From the NCBI GenBank assembly GCA_051649305.1, contig JBOFGV010000052.1, forward strand, positions 91,539-155,538: a stretch of 64,000 nt of DNA, read 5' to 3'. The position numbers were made by a program, and so were the translations under genes. Origin of the DNA: JADCCX01 sp051649305 (lineage in GTDB: Bacteria; Pseudomonadota; Alphaproteobacteria; Rhizobiales; Beijerinckiaceae). This document shows positions 8,829 through 16,475 of this stretch, piece after piece (within the stretch, counting starts at the first letter, position 1; each line of letters starts with the position of its first letter). The notes under the pieces are model-generated. The model made no database searches. It saw only the letters and a list, made by a program, of their open reading frames with translations, and had not been told where the DNA came from.

Positions 8829-10022
8829 ATGGTTCAATCTGTTTGCCTCACCAGAACTGTCCTCGCGGCATCCTTGCTGATGGCCTCTTCAGGGCTGTCC
8901 GCCCGTGCGGATTTCTCCTCCTGCGTGGCTGGCATCCGCTCACAGGCACTCTCCCAGGGCATCACAGGCGCTGTGTTTGACCGCGCCATGGGCGGCGTGC
9001 AGCCAGACATGGATGTCATCAAAGCCATGAACAACCAGCCCGAGTTCAAGACACCGATCTGGGATTATCTGGGAGCGCTTGTGGATGAGGAGCGCGTGGC
9101 GGAAGGCCGGGCCCTGCTCGCCCGCCATGCCTCCACATTGGCTGCCGCCGAAAGCCGCTTCGGCGTTGACCGCCATACGATTGTCGCCGTCTGGGGTGTT
9201 GAATCCAATTACGGACAGGTGCGTGGCAAGTGGTCCCTGCCGCAGGCTCTCTCCACCGCCGCTTGCCTTGGTTCACGCCGCAATGCCTTTTTCAGGGGCG
9301 AGTTGCTGGCGACGCTCAAGATTATCCAGCGCGGTGATCTCAGACAGGAACAGTTGATGGGCTCATGGGCAGGCGCCTTTGGCCACACGCAGTTCATTCC
9401 CACCACCTATTTGCGCCTCGCTGTTGACGGCGACGGCGATGGACGGCGGGATCTTGTCGATTCCATTCCCGATGCCCTGCATTCCACCGCTAACTTCATG
9501 GCGAAAGCGGGCTGGAACACGGGTGCATCATGGGGCTACGAAGTGCGTGTTCCTGCTGGATATGACGGACCATCGGGCCGCACATCCCGCGCGCCGGTAT
9601 CATCCTGGGCCTCGCGCGGCATGACCAAGGTCGATGGATCAGCGCTCACCGGCAGCGGCAATGCCGGTCTGGTTTATCCGGCCAAAGGCGGACCCGGCTT
9701 TCTGGTGTTCCGCAACTATGACGCCGCCTTCAGCTACAACGGTGCTGACAGCTATGCGCTGGCTATCTCTCTGCTGGCAGACAGATTGCGTGGCCGCCCC
9801 GGTGTGCAGCAGCGCTGGCCAACCGATGATCCTCCCACCTCGCGGGCTGAGCGGCGCGAGATGCAGCGCCTGCTGATTGCCAAGGGCTATGATGTGGGTG
9901 AACCTGATGGGGCCGTTGGAGCCAAGACCCGCGCCGCTATCGAAGCCATTGAAGCCCAGCTCGGCATGCGTCGCACAGGCCGCCCGGGCGGCAAGGTGTT
10001 GCAGGCACTCAGAGGGCGGTAG
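8829..10022 (+). CDS. Lytic murein transglycosylase (MltB family) with peptidoglycan-binding domain
   Basis: The 397-residue exported enzyme cleaves the glycan strand of peptidoglycan to give 1,6-anhydro ends. A signal peptide (about 1-27) is followed by an SLT_2/MltB domain with the catalytic glutamate in VAVWGVESNYG (Glu125), the GAFGHTQFIPTTY motif, and a calcium-like DGDGDGRRD loop. The C-terminus (about 335-397) is a PG_binding_1 domain (MQRLLIAKGYDVGEPDG, KTRAAIEAIEAQLG). It stands alone, with 67 bases to the upstream gene and 8 to the downstream one, so it could share a transcript with the next small gene. Confidence 0.93.
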   Translation: MVQSVCLTRTVLAASLLMASSGLSARADFSSCVAGIRSQALSQGITGAVFDRAMGGVQPDMDVIKAMNNQPEFKTPIWDYLGALVDEERVAEGRALLARHASTLAAAESRFGVDRHTIVAVWGVESNYGQVRGKWSLPQALSTAACLGSRRNAFFRGELLATLKIIQRGDLRQEQLMGSWAGAFGHTQFIPTTYLRLAVDGDGDGRRDLVDSIPDALHSTANFMAKAGWNTGASWGYEVRVPAGYDGPSGRTSRAPVSSWASRGMTKVDGSALTGSGNAGLVYPAKGGPGFLVFRNYDAAFSYNGADSYALAISLLADRLRGRPGVQQRWPTDDPPTSRAERREMQRLLIAKGYDVGEPDGAVGAKTRAAIEAIEAQLGMRRTGRPGGKVLQALRGR

Positions 10023-10030
10023 GCAGCATC

Positions 10031-10381
10031 ATGGATGCCAGCCAGCTACAGAGACTAGAAGAGTCGCTTTGGCGCGCTGAGACGCGGTTTGATCCCGACT
10101 ATATGGACAAGGTTCTCGCTGCGGATTTTTTCGAGTTTGGTCGATCTGGCAGACGCTGGACGCGGACTGAAATTATTGATGCGGGAAATCCGAGGGAAAT
10201 CCGCGTCAAGCTGCCGTTCGATCAGTTCAATATCCATATGCTGGACAACGCAAACGCCCTGGTTACCTACGTCAGCGACGTTATGAATGAGGAACATGAG
10301 CGATCCAATCGATCATCGCTGTGGACATGGACGTCATTTGGCTGGAAACTGAGGTTTCATCAGGGAACGCCTGCGGCGTAA
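10031..10381 (+). CDS. NTF2-like DUF4440 family protein
   Basis: A 116-residue protein has the pattern of the SnoaL/NTF2 superfamily, DUF4440 type: an N-terminal helix (LQRLEESLWRAETRFD), then LAADFFEFGRSGRRWTRTEI and a C-terminal beta sheet (ALVTYVSD, SSLWTWTSFGWKLRFHQGT). The closing WKLRFHQGTPA is the typical end of the family. No catalytic activity can be assigned. The start lies 8 bases after the transglycosylase stop, so co-transcription is plausible. There is no membrane segment or signal. Confidence 0.8.
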   Translation: MDASQLQRLEESLWRAETRFDPDYMDKVLAADFFEFGRSGRRWTRTEIIDAGNPREIRVKLPFDQFNIHMLDNANALVTYVSDVMNEEHERSNRSSLWTWTSFGWKLRFHQGTPAA

Positions 10382-10401
10382 CCTTCGAAACAGGCCAAGC
10401 A

Positions 10402-10791
10402 ATGCCCCGCACACTCATCACAACAGGCTCACCCTTTGAACGCAGCTTCGGCTATTCCCGCGCTGTGATCGATGGCGATCTCGTGTTCGTTTCCGGCACC
10501 ACGGGCTATGACTACACCACCATGACCCTGCCTGAGGATGTGGCAGAGCAGACGCGTAACATCTTCAAGACGGTTGAAAGTGTACTCAAAGAGGCAGGCT
10601 CATCCATGTCCGAAATCCTGCGCTGCCAGTATTTCGTCACGAACCGCGCCTATTGTGAGCCGGTGCTGGCTGTCTGCGGTGAGGTGCTGGCGGATATCCG
10701 CCCTGCTGCTGCAATCTACATCATTGCCGGATTGCTGAAGCCTGAAATGAAGGTGGAAATCGAGGTCACGGCAAGGCTGTTGAAGGCTTAA
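10402..10791 (+). CDS. Rid family (YjgF/YER057c/UK114) protein
   Basis: The 129-residue product has the Rid fold: YSRAVIDGDLVFVSGTTGYD at about 20-39, EQTRNIFKTVESVLKEAG in the middle and KVEIEVTARL at the end. Archetypal RidA deaminates reactive enamines with a conserved arginine in the segment preceding the last strand; here that segment reads RPAAAIYIIAGL, with no arginine at the expected place, so a non-RidA subgroup is more likely. A longer open frame starts at 10321, but the ATG at 10402 matches the family's usual N-terminus and avoids overlap with the upstream gene. Its stop codon directly abuts the stop of mutL. Confidence 0.85.
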   Translation: MPRTLITTGSPFERSFGYSRAVIDGDLVFVSGTTGYDYTTMTLPEDVAEQTRNIFKTVESVLKEAGSSMSEILRCQYFVTNRAYCEPVLAVCGEVLADIRPAAAIYIIAGLLKPEMKVEIEVTARLLKA

Positions 10792-12633
10792 TCAACGCCT
10801 GCCGAACAACCGCTCAATATCTGCCAGTTTCAACTCCACATAGGTTGGCCGCCCATGGTTGCACTGGCCGGAGCCGGGCGTGGTTTCCATCTCGCGCAGC
10901 AAAGCGTTCATTTCCTCAGGCTTCATGCGCCGTCCTGCCCGCACGGAATGGTGGCAGGCAAAGGTGGCGAGCACATGATCCGCCGCTTTTTCAAGCGCCA
11001 GTGGCCCGCCCCATTCCGCCAGATGATCGGCGATATCCTGCACGAGATTGCGGATGTTACCACCTGCGATAGCTGAGGGCACTTCCCTGACAGCAATGGC
11101 TCCCGTACCAAAGGCTTCCAGCGACAGACCGAGGGCTTCCAGTGCCGGGGCCGCTGCAGCCAGACGGTCGGCATCTGCCGCATCCATGTCGATGATATCG
11201 GGGATCAGCAGCAACTGACGCGGAATGCTGTTTTCTGCCCGTTGGCGCTTCAACCGTTCATAGACGAGACGCTCATGGGCGGCGTGCTGATCGACAATGA
11301 CAACGCCGTCATTGGTCTGCGCCAGAATGAAAGCATCGTGCAGTTGCGCGCGGGCAGCGCCCAGCGGATGCATTGTGGTGTCCGCATCACTGTCTGACAG
11401 ATACGCACGCGGATCAGCCATTGGTGTGCCGACAGCATCAAACGCTGCCTGCGTGTTGTCTGAAAAGCCTGAAGTGCCAGCGGGAGCAGCCCAGGATTGG
11501 GACCAGTCTCCTTGGGAAGGCGGACGATAGGGCGTGGGACTGTATGAGCCCATGCGATTGCCTGGGCTTTGTGCGCCATGGTGCATCATGCTCATCGCCG
11601 CGAGTGTGCGGTCACCGCCGGTTGAGGAGGCGCGATGTCCACCAGCCAAAAGTGCCGATTTCAGCGCCGATATCATCACGCCGCGCACAAGGCCGGGATC
11701 ACGGAAACGCACTTCGGTTTTGGCAGGATGAACGTTGACATCAACCTCCGCCGGATTGATGTCAAGAAACAGCGCCAACACAGGGTGACGGTCTCCCGGC
11801 AGATAGTCGGCATAGGAAGCGCGCACAGCGCCCACCAGCAGTTTGTCACGCACCGGGCGGCCATTGACGAAGAGATACTGCTCGGAAGACGTGGCCCGGT
11901 GATAGGTCGGCAATCCAGCGTAGCCCGTGATCGAGAGGCCCTCGCGGGCCGCATCCACAGGCACGGCATTGTCGCGGAAGTCTGCCCCCAGCACCTGCCC
12001 GAGGCGCAACAACTGGCCCTCGGCTGTGTTGCCTGCCGCTGTGTAATCAAAATTGGCAGCACCCTCCCCGCTGAAGGAAAACCGCACGGCGGGATGCGCC
12101 ATCGCCAGACGCTTGATGACCTGCGCCACCGCCTGCCCTTCGGCGCGGTCGCCCTTCAGGAACTTCAGACGGGCGGGTGTGGCAAAGAACAGATCACGCA
12201 CCTCGATGCGCGTGCCCTTGGCCATGGCGGCGGGTCTGACCGGGTGTTTGAAGCCACCCTCAATCCTGAGTTCAGTGCCGTCCTTGTCGCCCACCGACCG
12301 GCTCAAAATATTGAGGCGCGAGACAGCGCCAATCGAAGGCAGGGCCTCGCCTCTGAAACCAAGCGTGCCAATCGCCATGAGATCACCGGTTGGCAATTTG
12401 GAGGTGGCATGGCGCTCGACCGCAAGATCAAGTTCAGCCGCCGACATGCCAGAGCCATCATCGGTGATACGGATAAGGCTGCGGCCCCCGCCCTCAATCT
12501 CGACAGAGATACGCGTGGCCCCCGCATCGAGCGCATTCTCGACGAGTTCCTTGACGGCAGCAGCAGGGCGCTCGATCACCTCACCGGCGGCGATCTGGTC
12601 AATGAGAATGGGTTCGAGTCGGCGAATAGGCAT
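10792..12633 (-). CDS. mutL: DNA mismatch repair protein MutL with endonuclease motifs
   Basis: The 613-residue protein coordinates mismatch repair between MutS and strand removal. The N-terminal GHKL ATPase shows all motifs: ELVENALDAGAT (about 29-40), ITDDGSGM, and GTLGFRGEALPSIGAVSR. A proline/serine-rich linker (about 330-420) leads to the dimerisation/endonuclease domain, which carries the DQHA(X)2E(X)4E signature (DQHAAHERLVYE), ACHHSVRAG, CNHGRPT and a terminal FGRR, i.e. the metal-dependent nicking activity of MutH-less bacteria. A GTG start 5 codons upstream is open, but MPIRRLEPIL is the usual family N-terminus. Confidence 0.96.
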   Translation of the reverse strand: MPIRRLEPILIDQIAAGEVIERPAAAVKELVENALDAGATRISVEIEGGGRSLIRITDDGSGMSAAELDLAVERHATSKLPTGDLMAIGTLGFRGEALPSIGAVSRLNILSRSVGDKDGTELRIEGGFKHPVRPAAMAKGTRIEVRDLFFATPARLKFLKGDRAEGQAVAQVIKRLAMAHPAVRFSFSGEGAANFDYTAAGNTAEGQLLRLGQVLGADFRDNAVPVDAAREGLSITGYAGLPTYHRATSSEQYLFVNGRPVRDKLLVGAVRASYADYLPGDRHPVLALFLDINPAEVDVNVHPAKTEVRFRDPGLVRGVMISALKSALLAGGHRASSTGGDRTLAAMSMMHHGAQSPGNRMGSYSPTPYRPPSQGDWSQSWAAPAGTSGFSDNTQAAFDAVGTPMADPRAYLSDSDADTTMHPLGAARAQLHDAFILAQTNDGVVIVDQHAAHERLVYERLKRQRAENSIPRQLLLIPDIIDMDAADADRLAAAAPALEALGLSLEAFGTGAIAVREVPSAIAGGNIRNLVQDIADHLAEWGGPLALEKAADHVLATFACHHSVRAGRRMKPEEMNALLREMETTPGSGQCNHGRPTYVELKLADIERLFGRR

Positions 12634-12679
12634 AGGCTGAAATAGCACAGATCAGGCAGCCGTCATCGCTCTCGCGCGT

Positions 12680-13816
12680 TCAAATCAACGGGATCTGCAC
12701 ACGCATGAAGTGCACATGTGTTCCTGCAGCAATATCACCCTGCTCTGCCTCGATAAGAGCCATGCCATCCATGGCAGCGAGTGCACGCAACTGGCCAAAC
12801 CGGCCAGCAGGCGTGAGCTTCAACGCACCATTATCTTGTCGCGCCATAACAGGTAGCGCTTCCGCGCGCCCGCCTTCTCGTGTGCGGGCAAAATCCGTTG
12901 TTGCCATTGTTGTTGCCTGTTGAACCGGCAAATCCAGCAAGCGTTGCAAAACCGGGCGCAGGAACAGATGCGCGGCTGTCGCCGTGGCATAGGCAGTTCC
13001 GGCCAGACCGAGGATATGGCAAGCGCCCAGCTTGCCAGTGATCACCGGCTTGGCTGGTTTGAGATTGGCGCGCCAGACCTCGGCATCAGCGCCGCGTTCC
13101 TGCAAGGCCTGAAACAGCGCACCGTCTTCTCCGCGCAGGCTCTCGGCGACCACCACAACAAGATCATGGTTTTGCGAGAGTTGAGACAGTTGCCTTGGCA
13201 GATCCTGTGTGCGCGCAGCACCAGCGAGCGTGAAGTTCAGCGAAGGCGTTGTCAGCATGGCTGCCATAACAGCGAGATGAGGCAATTGCTGCGGTTGATC
13301 CTGCAAACCGAGGAGTGCCACACGCGGTTGCTGCATCACCTCCAGCTCTGTCACAGCCGCCATGGCCGCCAGCGCGAGATGGCGTGCATCAAGCCGTGTT
13401 CCGGCAACCAGCAGTGTTTCTCCAGACTGAGCCTCTTCACCCTGCCTGCGGACATTATCCCGGCGCGACAATGCAGGAACTATCAGCACATCCCCTGAAA
13501 CCTCGGTGTTATGCGCCAGAACAACAGCCTTGGTGTTGGTAGGCACGCGCATGCCAGCGGAAACCCGCAGTGCCTCACTGGCAGAAAGAGCGTCCTGCTC
13601 AGGGCTGATGATGTTGTATTGGCCGGGTGTATTTCCGCCAATGGCAAAGCCATCCATCACGGCATGATCAAAGGCCGGGATAGCCTTTGCTGCGATGACA
13701 GGGGCCGACAGACAGCGCCCTCCAGCCCTGCGCAGGCTGATCAGCTCCACCCCTGTGACAGGTGAAACGCGCCCGGCCAATGTTTCAGCCAGCTGCTGCC
13801 AGGAGAGAGGCGACAT
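12680..13816 (-). CDS. Divergent MoeA-like protein (molybdopterin molybdenumtransferase family)
   Basis: The 378-residue protein matches MoeA at its N-terminus (PAFDHAVMDGFAI near 46-58; NVRRQGEEAQSGETLLVAGT near 120-140) and has the general MoeA shape. MoeA inserts molybdate into adenylylated molybdopterin. Key later motifs are missing: the STGDEL loop reads LLGLQDQPQQ, the GGVSVG loop reads AESLRGEDGA, and GLPGNPVS reads GLAGTAYAT. Molybdenum insertion by the standard mechanism looks doubtful. It starts 5 bases after the nitroreductase stop, which itself follows the selenocysteine tRNA, so the three may be one transcription unit. Confidence 0.75.
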   Translation of the reverse strand: MSPLSWQQLAETLAGRVSPVTGVELISLRRAGGRCLSAPVIAAKAIPAFDHAVMDGFAIGGNTPGQYNIISPEQDALSASEALRVSAGMRVPTNTKAVVLAHNTEVSGDVLIVPALSRRDNVRRQGEEAQSGETLLVAGTRLDARHLALAAMAAVTELEVMQQPRVALLGLQDQPQQLPHLAVMAAMLTTPSLNFTLAGAARTQDLPRQLSQLSQNHDLVVVVAESLRGEDGALFQALQERGADAEVWRANLKPAKPVITGKLGACHILGLAGTAYATATAAHLFLRPVLQRLLDLPVQQATTMATTDFARTREGGRAEALPVMARQDNGALKLTPAGRFGQLRALAAMDGMALIEAEQGDIAAGTHVHFMRVQIPLI

Positions 13817-13821
13817 GTGGC

Positions 13822-14403
13822 TCAGGTGCCGAAATCGCGGACGATATCCTGCAAGGCAGGCTTTGGTCTTGGCGGCATCCGCTCTTTGGCTGTGCCGAAG
13901 GACATGATCGAGACAAGCTGTTCGTTGTCAGCCAACTTGAACGCACTGCGCAGTTCAGTCGTGTCCATCAGGCGGCCCGATGAGACCCCGCAGGAAAAGC
14001 CGAGGCTTTCGGCTGCCAACCACATGTTCTGCAACACGCAGCCCACGGTCAGCCATTGGTCCGGCATGCCGATCTTGCCATGCTCCGGCTGGAAACAGGC
14101 GATGAGCGCAACAACCGCTGGCGGCTGCTCCGCCTTGCCGCGCGCTTTCTTGAGGCCGATTTCATCCGCATCAGGCACGGCTGTCTTAAACGCAGCCATT
14201 GATGCCGCTACATAGGCCGCGCGCTGACTGTCCGGCACCACCACAAAGCGGAAAGGCACCAATTTGCCATGGTCTGGCGCGGCAGCACCCGCCTCGAGAA
14301 TGGCCTGCATGCCAGCGGCATCCGGACCCGGAGCCTGCAGCATGAGGCCGCCCATGTGCTTGCGGTTGCGGATAACATCAAGAACGGGGTTTGTGAGGGT
14401 CAC
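13822..14403 (-). CDS. Nitroreductase family protein
   Basis: The 193-residue product resembles the FMN-dependent nitroreductase family, YdjA-like: an N-terminal VLDVIRNRKH, AILEAGAAAPDHGKLVPFRF (flavin-binding start), a central QPPAVVALIACF strand and GCVLQNMWLAAESLGFSCG, then a C-terminal FGT. Substrate unknown. The frame runs upstream through the tRNA gene to 14478, which is not credible; a GTG at 14403 with a GGAA ribosome site 6 bases ahead gives the usual family N-terminus. It begins 23 bases after the 3' end of the tRNA. Confidence 0.85.
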   Translation of the reverse strand: MTLTNPVLDVIRNRKHMGGLMLQAPGPDAAGMQAILEAGAAAPDHGKLVPFRFVVVPDSQRAAYVAASMAAFKTAVPDADEIGLKKARGKAEQPPAVVALIACFQPEHGKIGMPDQWLTVGCVLQNMWLAAESLGFSCGVSSGRLMDTTELRSAFKLADNEQLVSIMSFGTAKERMPPRPKPALQDIVRDFGT

Positions 14404-14426
14404 GGTGATTTCCAGTGGCTGAGAAA

Positions 14427-14522
14427 TGGCGGAAGAGAGCGGGAGTCGAACCCACCCAGGACCGTCAGGCGGCCCCAACCGGATTTGAAGTCCGGCCGCC
14501 CCACCGGGAGCGGTTCTCCTCC
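14427..14522 (-). tRNA. selC: tRNA-Sec (selenocysteine, anticodon TCA)
   Basis: On the minus strand these 96 bases fold as a selenocysteine tRNA. The 8-bp acceptor stem pairs GGAGGAGA with TCTCTTCC (one G-U pair), followed by discriminator G and encoded CCA. The anticodon stem-loop GGACTTCAAATCC gives TCA, reading UGA. A long variable arm (GGGGCCGC...GCGGTC-like region) and GGTTCGACTCC T-loop are present, as in bacterial SelC. The genome should therefore hold SelA/SelB/SelD and a selenoprotein such as formate dehydrogenase, none of which is in this window. The gene lies between hisF and the nitroreductase, all on one strand. Confidence 0.95.
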
Positions 14523-14580
14523 GGGGTTGTGTTTAGGGCTTCGGCGGCTGCCGCGCAATACGACGATTGATCAGGCTCTC

Positions 14581-15354
14581 TCAATCCAACCGTACGGCCA
14601 GACCGGCCTTGGCCATGTGCTGTTTGACGTCAGCAATGGTGAAGACGCCGAAGTGAAACACCGATGCTGCCAGCACAGCACTGGCATGGCCATCGCGCAC
14701 GCCTTCCACAAAGTGATCCAAGGTGCCGACACCACCGGAAGCAACAACCGGCACAGATACAGCATCAGTGATAGCGCGGGTGAGCTTGAGATCAAAACCG
14801 GATTTGGTGCCGTCACGATCCATGGAGGTGAGGAGAATTTCACCTGCGCCATACTCTGCAACCTTTTGTGCGAAGGCGATGGCATCAATGCCGGTGGCAT
14901 TGCGTCCGCCGTGGGTGAAAATCTCCCAGCGATCAATCTCACCATCCAGCGAAACGCGCTTGGCATCGATTGCAACGACAATGGCCTGGCTGCCGAATTT
15001 TTCTGCCGCCCGCGCCACGATCGCAGGGTCTTTCACAGCGGCGGAATTAATCGACACCTTGTCAGCGCCCGCCAGCATCAGCGCGCGAATATCCTCCACC
15101 TGACGGACACCGCCGCCAACGGTGACCGGCATGAAACAGGATTCCGCCGTGCGGCGCACCACATCCAGAATTGTGCCACGGTTTTCATGGCTGGCTGTGA
15201 TATCGAGGAAGCAAAGCTCGTCGGCACCCGCTGCATCATAGGCCTTGGCGGACTCCACCGGATCACCGGCGTCCACCAGATCAAGAAACTGGATGCCTTT
15301 GACGACACGGCCGTCCTTGACATCGAGACAGGGGATGATGCGGGTTTTCAGCAT
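14581..15354 (-). CDS. hisF: Imidazole glycerol phosphate synthase cyclase subunit HisF
   Basis: HisF uses ammonia from HisH to convert PRFAR to imidazole glycerol phosphate and AICAR. The 257-residue TIM barrel shows the catalytic aspartates in RIIPCLDVKDGRVVKG (Asp11) and IVVAIDAKR, the phosphate-binding GGGVRQVED and ASGGVGTLDHF, and LLTSMDRDGTKSGFD. The frame is open upstream to 15489, but the ATG at 15354 starts with the universal family sequence. Unusually it is not next to hisH/hisA/hisE here; the gene upstream is an EamA transporter 31 bases away. Confidence 0.97.
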   Translation of the reverse strand: MLKTRIIPCLDVKDGRVVKGIQFLDLVDAGDPVESAKAYDAAGADELCFLDITASHENRGTILDVVRRTAESCFMPVTVGGGVRQVEDIRALMLAGADKVSINSAAVKDPAIVARAAEKFGSQAIVVAIDAKRVSLDGEIDRWEIFTHGGRNATGIDAIAFAQKVAEYGAGEILLTSMDRDGTKSGFDLKLTRAITDAVSVPVVASGGVGTLDHFVEGVRDGHASAVLAASVFHFGVFTIADVKQHMAKAGLAVRLD

Positions 15355-15385
15355 GGGGGTCTTCTGTCGCTGCCGGACGATCCGG

Positions 15386-16267
15386 TCAAGCCTTGTTTGC
15401 GTCTCGCCCCTCGCGCCAGAGCAGATAGAGGCCGGCAGCGACAATGACGAGAGCACCAGCGACCATCCAGCGGTCCGGCTGCTCATCAAAAATCAGCCAT
15501 CCGAACAGCGCTGCCCAGATGAGGAGGGTATACTGAAAGGGCGAAACAACCGAGGCAGGAGCAACGGTGACGGCACGGGCGACCAGCACATGCGCCATCA
15601 TGGCGACAACACCAAGCAGGGCGAGCAATGCAAAGTCACGCGGGGAAGGCTGCACCCAGCCGAAGGGCACGAGCACTGCACCAAACAGCAGTGCCCCCAT
15701 GGTTTGCCAGACAATGAGCGAGGTGGCTGATGTGCCACGCAGTGATCGCGTGGACAGGATCAATCCTGCAAAGAGCAGGCTGCCAATAATGGCGATTATG
15801 GCTGGCAAGGTGAGCGTTTCAGCCGATGGCCTGAGCACCATCAACACACCGATGAAGCCGATGATGACCGCCAGCCACTGATCGCGGCTCAGGCGCTCGC
15901 GCAGCAGCAGGGGGGCAATGGCTGCAACATAGAGCGGAGCGGACAGATAATAGGTCATGACGCTGACCAATGGCAGAAAGCTCACGGCCCAATAAAAGGC
16001 CGCAACCTCCAGCGTGCCGAAAGCCACGCGGGCGACCTGCAGACCGGGACGCGGCGCACGCAGGATGTTGCCCCAGCCTTCCTTGAAAGCAAAAGGCATG
16101 AGCAAGAGCAGCGCAGCGGCACTGCGCAGCAGCAGGACTTGCCCAACAGAATAGGTGGACATCAGCCATTTGCCCATCACATCGTTGAGCGCAAACAGCA
16201 GAATGCCCAGACACATCAGGCCAATGCCAAGCTGGTTTTTGCTGAAGTATGTGTGATTGTCTGACAT
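15386..16267 (-). CDS. EamA/DMT-family transporter
   Basis: The product (293 aa from 16267) contains about ten hydrophobic helices in two EamA repeats, with the typical ALNDVMGKWLM early motif, LAVIIGFIGVLMVLRP at the repeat boundary and VISPFQYTLLIWAALFGWLIF in shortened form (PFQYTLLIWAALFG) near the end. DMT transporters export or import metabolites; the substrate cannot be told. An upstream ATG at 16324 is open, but the ATG at 16267 has GGAAAG 5 bases ahead. A 31-base gap to hisF suggests a common transcript. It is divergent from pckA. Confidence 0.88.
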   Translation of the reverse strand: MSDNHTYFSKNQLGIGLMCLGILLFALNDVMGKWLMSTYSVGQVLLLRSAAALLLLMPFAFKEGWGNILRAPRPGLQVARVAFGTLEVAAFYWAVSFLPLVSVMTYYLSAPLYVAAIAPLLLRERLSRDQWLAVIIGFIGVLMVLRPSAETLTLPAIIAIIGSLLFAGLILSTRSLRGTSATSLIVWQTMGALLFGAVLVPFGWVQPSPRDFALLALLGVVAMMAHVLVARAVTVAPASVVSPFQYTLLIWAALFGWLIFDEQPDRWMVAGALVIVAAGLYLLWREGRDANKA

Positions 16268-16422
16268 CAGGACTTTCCGGAAAGCCGCGTTGCAAGACAC
16301 CGTCATCAACGTATCGTCAACCATGTTCCTTCACTGACGCCATGAAAAAAATGGGCAGAAACGCCTCTCGTTCATTGAGCCGACAAGGTTTTTTCGCTAT
16401 GGCGAGGCCAACAATTGACAAA

Positions 16423-16462
16423 GGTGCCTCTTTTTGGTGCCAAAGTCTCTTAAAAGTCTCTT
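16423..16462 (+). repeat. Short direct repeats in the pckA leader
   Basis: Two copies of GGTGCC (16423 and 16436) are followed by two copies of AAAGTCTCTT (16442-16451 and 16453-16462, 11-base period) just before the strong GGAGGAGG ribosome site of pckA. A TTGACA at 16415-16420 could be a -35 element. The regularity suggests binding sites for a regulator of gluconeogenesis, but this is an inference. Confidence 0.4.
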
Positions 16463-16475
16463 GGAGGAGGCCCTC

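Noticed and set aside
11635..12645. A 336-codon open frame opposite mutL
   Set aside because: It mirrors the conserved mutL reading frame and gives a low-complexity basic product without any family motif.
14404..14478. N-terminal extension of the nitroreductase through the tRNA
   Set aside because: It would translate the 3' half of tRNA-Sec; the GTG at 14403 with GGAA fits the family.
13822..14522. selC as an integration site for a genomic island
   Set aside because: No integrase, no direct repeat of the tRNA 3' end and no change in base composition are seen nearby.
14269..15447. A 392-codon plus-strand frame across selC and hisF
   Set aside because: It runs through the tRNA gene and antisense to hisF; no motif supports a protein.
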